Below are positions 60,538 to 64,000 of a DNA stretch of 64,000 bases, in pieces. The stretch spans positions 3,100,001 through 3,164,000 of the forward strand of contig NZ_CP020105.1 in assembly GCF_002067135.1 (NCBI RefSeq), read 5' to 3'. Position numbers and translations under genes: made by a program. Each line of letters opens with the position of its first letter. Position 1 is the stretch's first letter. This DNA comes from Spirosoma rigui (GTDB lineage: Bacteria > Bacteroidota > Bacteroidia > Cytophagales > Spirosomataceae). The notes below the pieces were generated by a model, which saw only the letters and a list, made by a program, of their open reading frames with translations, had not been told where the DNA came from and searched no databases.

Positions 60538-61917
60538 ATGACTCTGGCCCCATCCTATACGGCTGTTCGATTATTTCTGGATGGCATGCTAAGCATGATG
60601 GCTCTGTTTGCGCTGCTTAGCTATTTTCAGCATAGGAAGCCACTCTACTGGCAGTATTCGCTCTACATTGCCTGCATGATTCTCGACCTTCGGTTGAGTG
60701 ATCTCGGGTATGCCCAGCCCGATTACCAGCCCGGCGCCTTCTATCCTGAAACGTTGCTGGAGTCGCTGGGCTACATGGTGTACATTCGATTTGCTATCCT
60801 GCTCGTCGACCCCATCCGGCAGGACCCGACCAGCTATCGACTGATGCGATTGCTGTTGATTGGTTTCGCAGCCGCCCTGTTCTTCGATACGATCTTGTGG
60901 CTGGCCAACGTATCGGCTATCATGCGCAGTACGGTATACATGACCAACCGGCTACTGATTTCGACTGGCGTGGTATATCTGGTACCCCGCCTTTTTCGCC
61001 TGCGCAGCCCCGCGCTCGCTTACTTTATTGCTGGTACACTTCTGCTGCTGGTCGGATCGCTGCTGGCCTTATTACTGAACTACTTGCCCGTCGGCAGTCT
61101 GCTCCCGTCGCACAGCGCGTTCACGTTTCCCATCACTATCCTGCAAATAAGCATTGTGGGCGAGGTACTGTTTTTTGCGATGGGTATGTCGCTGCGAAAC
61201 CGGCAGAATGAGCGACAAAAGATTCTGTATCAGGCCCAACTGATTGAGCAACTGCGCGAAAATGAACGCAAGCAGGATAAATTACAGCGGATTCGGGAAG
61301 ATATTGCGCACGATCTCCATGACGACGTTGGCTCCGACCTGAGCAGTATCGGCGTGCTGAGTCAGGTAGCCGCCCGCCAGGTTGACCAGGACCCCGAAGC
61401 TGCCCGGGCCACTATCCAGCGCATCGGGCAGACGGCCCGACGCGTTGTGACGACCATGCGCGAAATAATCTGGAGTATGAACTCGGCCCAGACCTCGCTG
61501 GCGAGCTTCAGTCAGCGCCTTCAGGAGATGGCTACGTTACTTTTCGAATACCAGACCGCAACACTCAGTATTCGCCTGCCCGACGACGATCTTACCCGTC
61601 TGTTGCCCGTTGAGAGTCGGCGCGATCTATTCTTGATGGTCAAGGAAATGCTCTACAACGCCATTCGCCATGCCGATGCCCGGCATGTGTACCTTACGAT
61701 GTGGGTAGCCGACGATGCGCTTCACTTAACCGTTCGCGACGATGGTCGCGGTTTTCCATCGGAAATCTACGAGTCGCAGACGGGAAACGGGTTGAAGAGC
61801 ATGCGCAAACGGACCGATGCGCTTAATGGATGCCTGACCATCGATTCCCAGCCAGGTACAGGTACGACGCTTACTTTTCAGTGCCCGCTCGCTACCGAAG
61901 AGTTGGTAGTTGGTTGA
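60538..61917 (+). CDS. 7TM sensor histidine kinase (HisKA_3, LiaS/NarX type)
   Basis: A 459-aa membrane kinase. Six or seven transmembrane helices occupy residues 8-215 (7TMR-DISM-like region), followed by a coiled-coil linker (QILYQAQLIEQLRENERKQDKLQRI-like). The HisKA_3 motif IAHDLHDDVGSDLSSIG carries the phospho-His261, and the ATPase domain shows VKEMLYNAIRHADARHV and RDDGRGFPSEI, ending with GNGLKSMRKRTDALNG. Such kinases usually pair with LuxR-type response regulators, but none lies next to it. A sigma factor gene follows after 47 bases. Confidence 0.9.
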   Translation: MTLAPSYTAVRLFLDGMLSMMALFALLSYFQHRKPLYWQYSLYIACMILDLRLSDLGYAQPDYQPGAFYPETLLESLGYMVYIRFAILLVDPIRQDPTSYRLMRLLLIGFAAALFFDTILWLANVSAIMRSTVYMTNRLLISTGVVYLVPRLFRLRSPALAYFIAGTLLLLVGSLLALLLNYLPVGSLLPSHSAFTFPITILQISIVGEVLFFAMGMSLRNRQNERQKILYQAQLIEQLRENERKQDKLQRIREDIAHDLHDDVGSDLSSIGVLSQVAARQVDQDPEAARATIQRIGQTARRVVTTMREIIWSMNSAQTSLASFSQRLQEMATLLFEYQTATLSIRLPDDDLTRLLPVESRRDLFLMVKEMLYNAIRHADARHVYLTMWVADDALHLTVRDDGRGFPSEIYESQTGNGLKSMRKRTDALNGCLTIDSQPGTGTTLTFQCPLATEELVVG

Positions 61918-61964
61918 TTTTGCCTTTTTATCTACCTTACCGCCACGTAATTACCCTGTATCCT

Positions 61965-62543
61965 ATGCAACACTATTCAGATGCCGACCTGATGGCAGGG
62001 ATTCGTGCGGGTGGTCCACAGCGTCGGCTTTACGAAAATAAGCTGTACGAACGCTATGATTATCTGGTGGCTGATGGCGTTCGCAAACACCGCCTGGCCG
62101 AGGACGACTGCGCCAGTGCCTACTCCGACGCGGTTTTAACCGTTTTCGATCATATCAGCAGTGGCCGTTTCGAAGGACGTTCGGAACTTAAAACGTACCT
62201 GTATCAAATATTTGCAAACAAATGTGTTGACGCAATTCGAAAAAAGACGACTAATCGAAGTAGTGTCCATGATGCCTTTTCGCTCGACGACTCGCTGATG
62301 CAGTTACCCGATGCGGCCCGCCTGGCCGTGCAGCATCTCATCGCCAAAAGTGATGTAGAAATCCTGCACCAGCATCTGAAAAACCTCGGCGACAAGTGCC
62401 GCTCCATGATTCTGTTGTGGGGCGAAGGGTATTCGGACGACGAAATAGCGCAGTCGATGGACTATAATTCGGCGGCTGTGGCTAAAACCAGCCGTCTGCG
62501 CTGCTTAGACAAACTTCGCGAACGCTATCGTAACGCGCCATGA
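61965..62543 (+). CDS. RNA polymerase sigma factor, sigma-70/ECF family
   Basis: A 192-aa ECF-type sigma factor. ATG 61965 (MQHYSDADLMAGIRAGG) is used; the frame extends back into the kinase gene. Region 2 is seen in YERYDYLVADGVRKHRLAEDDCASAYSDAVLTVFDHI and LKTYLYQIFANKCVDAIRKK; region 4 in CRSMILLWGEGYSDDEIAQSMDYNSAAVAKTSRLRCLDKLRE. Its stop overlaps the start of the next gene by 4 bases (ATGA), so the downstream membrane TPR protein probably regulates it. It may switch on a stress or envelope regulon. Confidence 0.9.
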   Translation: MQHYSDADLMAGIRAGGPQRRLYENKLYERYDYLVADGVRKHRLAEDDCASAYSDAVLTVFDHISSGRFEGRSELKTYLYQIFANKCVDAIRKKTTNRSSVHDAFSLDDSLMQLPDAARLAVQHLIAKSDVEILHQHLKNLGDKCRSMILLWGEGYSDDEIAQSMDYNSAAVAKTSRLRCLDKLRERYRNAP

Positions 62544-63325
62544 ACAACGATCTGGAAACGATTGAAAATTACCTGACGGGTCAGCTCTCCGACGAGGCCC
62601 GCGCTCAGTTTGAAACTACCCTCCGCACCGATCCGGCGGTGGCCGACGCACTGGCTTTCTACGTGCTGGCTCAGCATACCGCTAAAGTGGATGCCCTGAG
62701 CCAGCGCCGTGATGAACTGGATGCCTTGTATAAACGCTCCCGGCCAGTGTCGGATACGACCACAAATCACGTACCGGTACTGGCCCCCGCATCAAATCGC
62801 CGGCTGTGGAGCGTGCCCATGCGCTGGGTAGCTGCGGCTAGTGTGCTGTTACTGCTTGGACTGGGCTGGTACTTCTTCCGGATTAGCAACGCGCAGGATG
62901 CTACCCAACTGGCCGATGCCTACGTTACCCGTACCTATGGGCAGCTGAGTACAACCATGGGCGGTACTGCTGCCGATAAACTGACCCAGGGAATTGGACT
63001 GTATAACGAGGGGAAATTTGCCGAAGCCGAAACCGCCTTTGCCGCCGTACTAACCGAGCAGCCAGATAACGACCGGGCCTTGAAATTTGCGGGTCTTGTT
63101 GCCCTGCGCCAGAAAAAGTACGACTCTGCTATTGACCGGTTTCACCAACTCAGTCAGCGTACAGACCTGGTCAGCAACGCTGGTACGTTTCTGGAAGCGA
63201 TTGCGCTCCTGCAACGGAACCGACCGATGGATAAAGGGCAGGCTAAAAAATTGCTTGAGGAGGTGATTAACAAGAACTTGGACGGCAAGAACGAGGCAAT
63301 GAAAATCATACCTCATGTAGATTAA
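62540..63325 (+). CDS. Membrane-anchored TPR protein, probable anti-sigma factor
   Basis: A 261-aa single-pass protein. The cytoplasmic N-terminus (MNNDLETIENYLTGQLSDEARAQFE) has the anti-sigma-like short helical bundle seen in FecR and zinc-less anti-sigma proteins. A membrane helix is near residues 95-113 (VAAASVLLLLGLGWYFF). The periplasmic part holds at least two TPR units (QGIGLYNEGKFAEAETAFAAVLTEQPDNDRALKFAGLVALRQKKYDSAI). Its start overlaps the sigma stop (ATGA), typical of translationally coupled sigma/anti-sigma pairs. The subtilase-like gene starts 21 bases after its stop. Confidence 0.82.
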   Translation: MNNDLETIENYLTGQLSDEARAQFETTLRTDPAVADALAFYVLAQHTAKVDALSQRRDELDALYKRSRPVSDTTTNHVPVLAPASNRRLWSVPMRWVAAASVLLLLGLGWYFFRISNAQDATQLADAYVTRTYGQLSTTMGGTAADKLTQGIGLYNEGKFAEAETAFAAVLTEQPDNDRALKFAGLVALRQKKYDSAIDRFHQLSQRTDLVSNAGTFLEAIALLQRNRPMDKGQAKKLLEEVINKNLDGKNEAMKIIPHVD

Positions 63326-63346
63326 TGTATACCACACTCACTCTAT

Positions 63347-64000
63347 ATGGAACTCAGGAATTTTAAAATAGTTAAGCCCGTCTCAAACGTAGCTGACGAA
63401 AGGAAAGGTGATCTGGAACCGCTTCGGTGGACAATCACGCCAATACGAAATCCTGAACTAGATTGTGAGCGACTGGATCTGGAAAGACTCGAGAAGCGGG
63501 GTGTCATTCCTCCGGTCATAAAGATTGGCGGGAGACTCGTTGTCAAAAGACAGAAAATAGCTATCCTCAGCGAAGAGGAAATAAAGACGATAGGCAACAA
63601 CAGCGGGTCGAGAATAGGAAAGCGTCCGGTGAATGTACAGGTGGTTCGGGTTAGCGACTGCCCAAATCCGGCCGACGAATATGGTCGGCCAACCTTTACC
63701 GTTCTACTATCATTTGACGAGAACGCCGAAGTAGTAGCCCGGAATACGTTTACGCAAACCAATCTCGCGCCGATTACGCAGTCCAATAATTTTCTCTTGA
63801 GTGGAACATTGCCGGGCTCCAAGCCGTCGCCCCCTATTCAGGAAGACCTGATTAGTGCTACAGTGGCGGATAGCGATTTTCAATCGTCCGACCGTGTGGA
63901 TAGAGCGCAGTATCCAGAGGATGCTCAGGCTGTAGTGGCTGTCGTTGATTCTGGGGTTAAATTCGACTTAGCCAATGAGCCTAGTCAGCATCTATACGCA
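63347..64000 (+). CDS. Subtilase-like (S8) protein, 3' partial
   Basis: The frame from ATG 63347 (MELRNFKIVKPVSNVADERKG) stays open to the right edge, so only 218 codons are visible. Near its end AVVAVVDSGVKF matches the catalytic Asp box of subtilisin-type S8 proteases (VAVIDTGV), giving Asp201. The first 190 residues show no signal peptide and no recognised domain; they hold beta-rich stretches (RPVNVQVVRVSDCPNPAD, RPTFTVLLSFDENAEVV). It follows the TPR gene closely, suggesting a three-gene sigma, anti-sigma and protease operon. The His and Ser motifs must lie beyond the window. Confidence 0.7.
   Translation, partial: MELRNFKIVKPVSNVADERKGDLEPLRWTITPIRNPELDCERLDLERLEKRGVIPPVIKIGGRLVVKRQKIAILSEEEIKTIGNNSGSRIGKRPVNVQVVRVSDCPNPADEYGRPTFTVLLSFDENAEVVARNTFTQTNLAPITQSNNFLLSGTLPGSKPSPPIQEDLISATVADSDFQSSDRVDRAQYPEDAQAVVAVVDSGVKFDLANEPSQHLYA

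Noticed and set aside
1-64000. CRISPR arrays, prophage or insertion sequences
   Set aside because: No regularly spaced direct repeats, transposase or integrase genes, or terminal inverted repeats around a gene were seen.

Overview
The window looks like a chromosomal segment of a Bacteroidota bacterium, most likely a Cytophagales/Spirosoma-type organism. This is inferred from two SusC/SusD outer-membrane pairs, a FecR protein, DUF1080 proteins, Bacteroidota-type promoters (TTTG, 19-base spacer, TAnnTTTG), weak Shine-Dalgarno sites, GC-rich coding sequence and many conserved small Bacteroidota families. I see no phage, insertion sequence, CRISPR array, rRNA or classical tRNA cluster.

Layout. 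1-4800: a SusC-like receptor (its start lies left of the window) and its SusD lipoprotein. 4800-6340: a 585-base gap with a possible minus-strand small RNA, then two tandem, highly acidic, apparently disordered proteins. 6450-12460 (minus): an azurin-type cupredoxin protein with a beta-propeller partner, MeaB GTPase, IspD, QueA and a small conserved protein. 12640-24960: a carbohydrate region with an SMP-30-like lipoprotein, two DUF1080 proteins, a Gfo/Idh/MocA oxidoreductase and a TIM-barrel epimerase, fed by a fecR-susC-susD operon. Together these resemble a glycoside locus working by 3-keto sugar chemistry. 25066-34792: mixed metabolism (acetoacetate-decarboxylase-like protein, acyl-CoA ligase, FAD oxidoreductase, LigT, OsmC, lipoyl synthase, lycopene cyclase). 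34887-42803: MetK, HPF, cytochrome P450, duplicated SDRs, a GMC oxidoreductase and a GreA-like protein. 42894-51772: translation and protein quality control (L9, S18, S6, RF3, LepA, Lrp regulator, HslV), with PLPBP and DUF423 genes between. 51869-60341: a kinase/receiver pair, PBP4-type DacB, a beta-CASP nuclease, AccA, a HAD phosphatase and a site-2 protease. 60538-64000: a LiaS-type kinase, then an ECF sigma factor, a membrane TPR protein and the start of a subtilase-like protein that runs off the right edge.

The most unusual item is between lepA and the lrp gene: a minus-strand, 157-nt tRNA-like RNA with its own promoter and tandem terminators. It has recognisable acceptor, D, anticodon and T arms but about 89 nt where a class II tRNA has 10-24. 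A second theme is a set of long near-perfect hairpins (arms 13-27 bp) at gene boundaries. Many are bidirectional terminators between convergent genes. Functions are assigned by reading motifs only; no database search was run.
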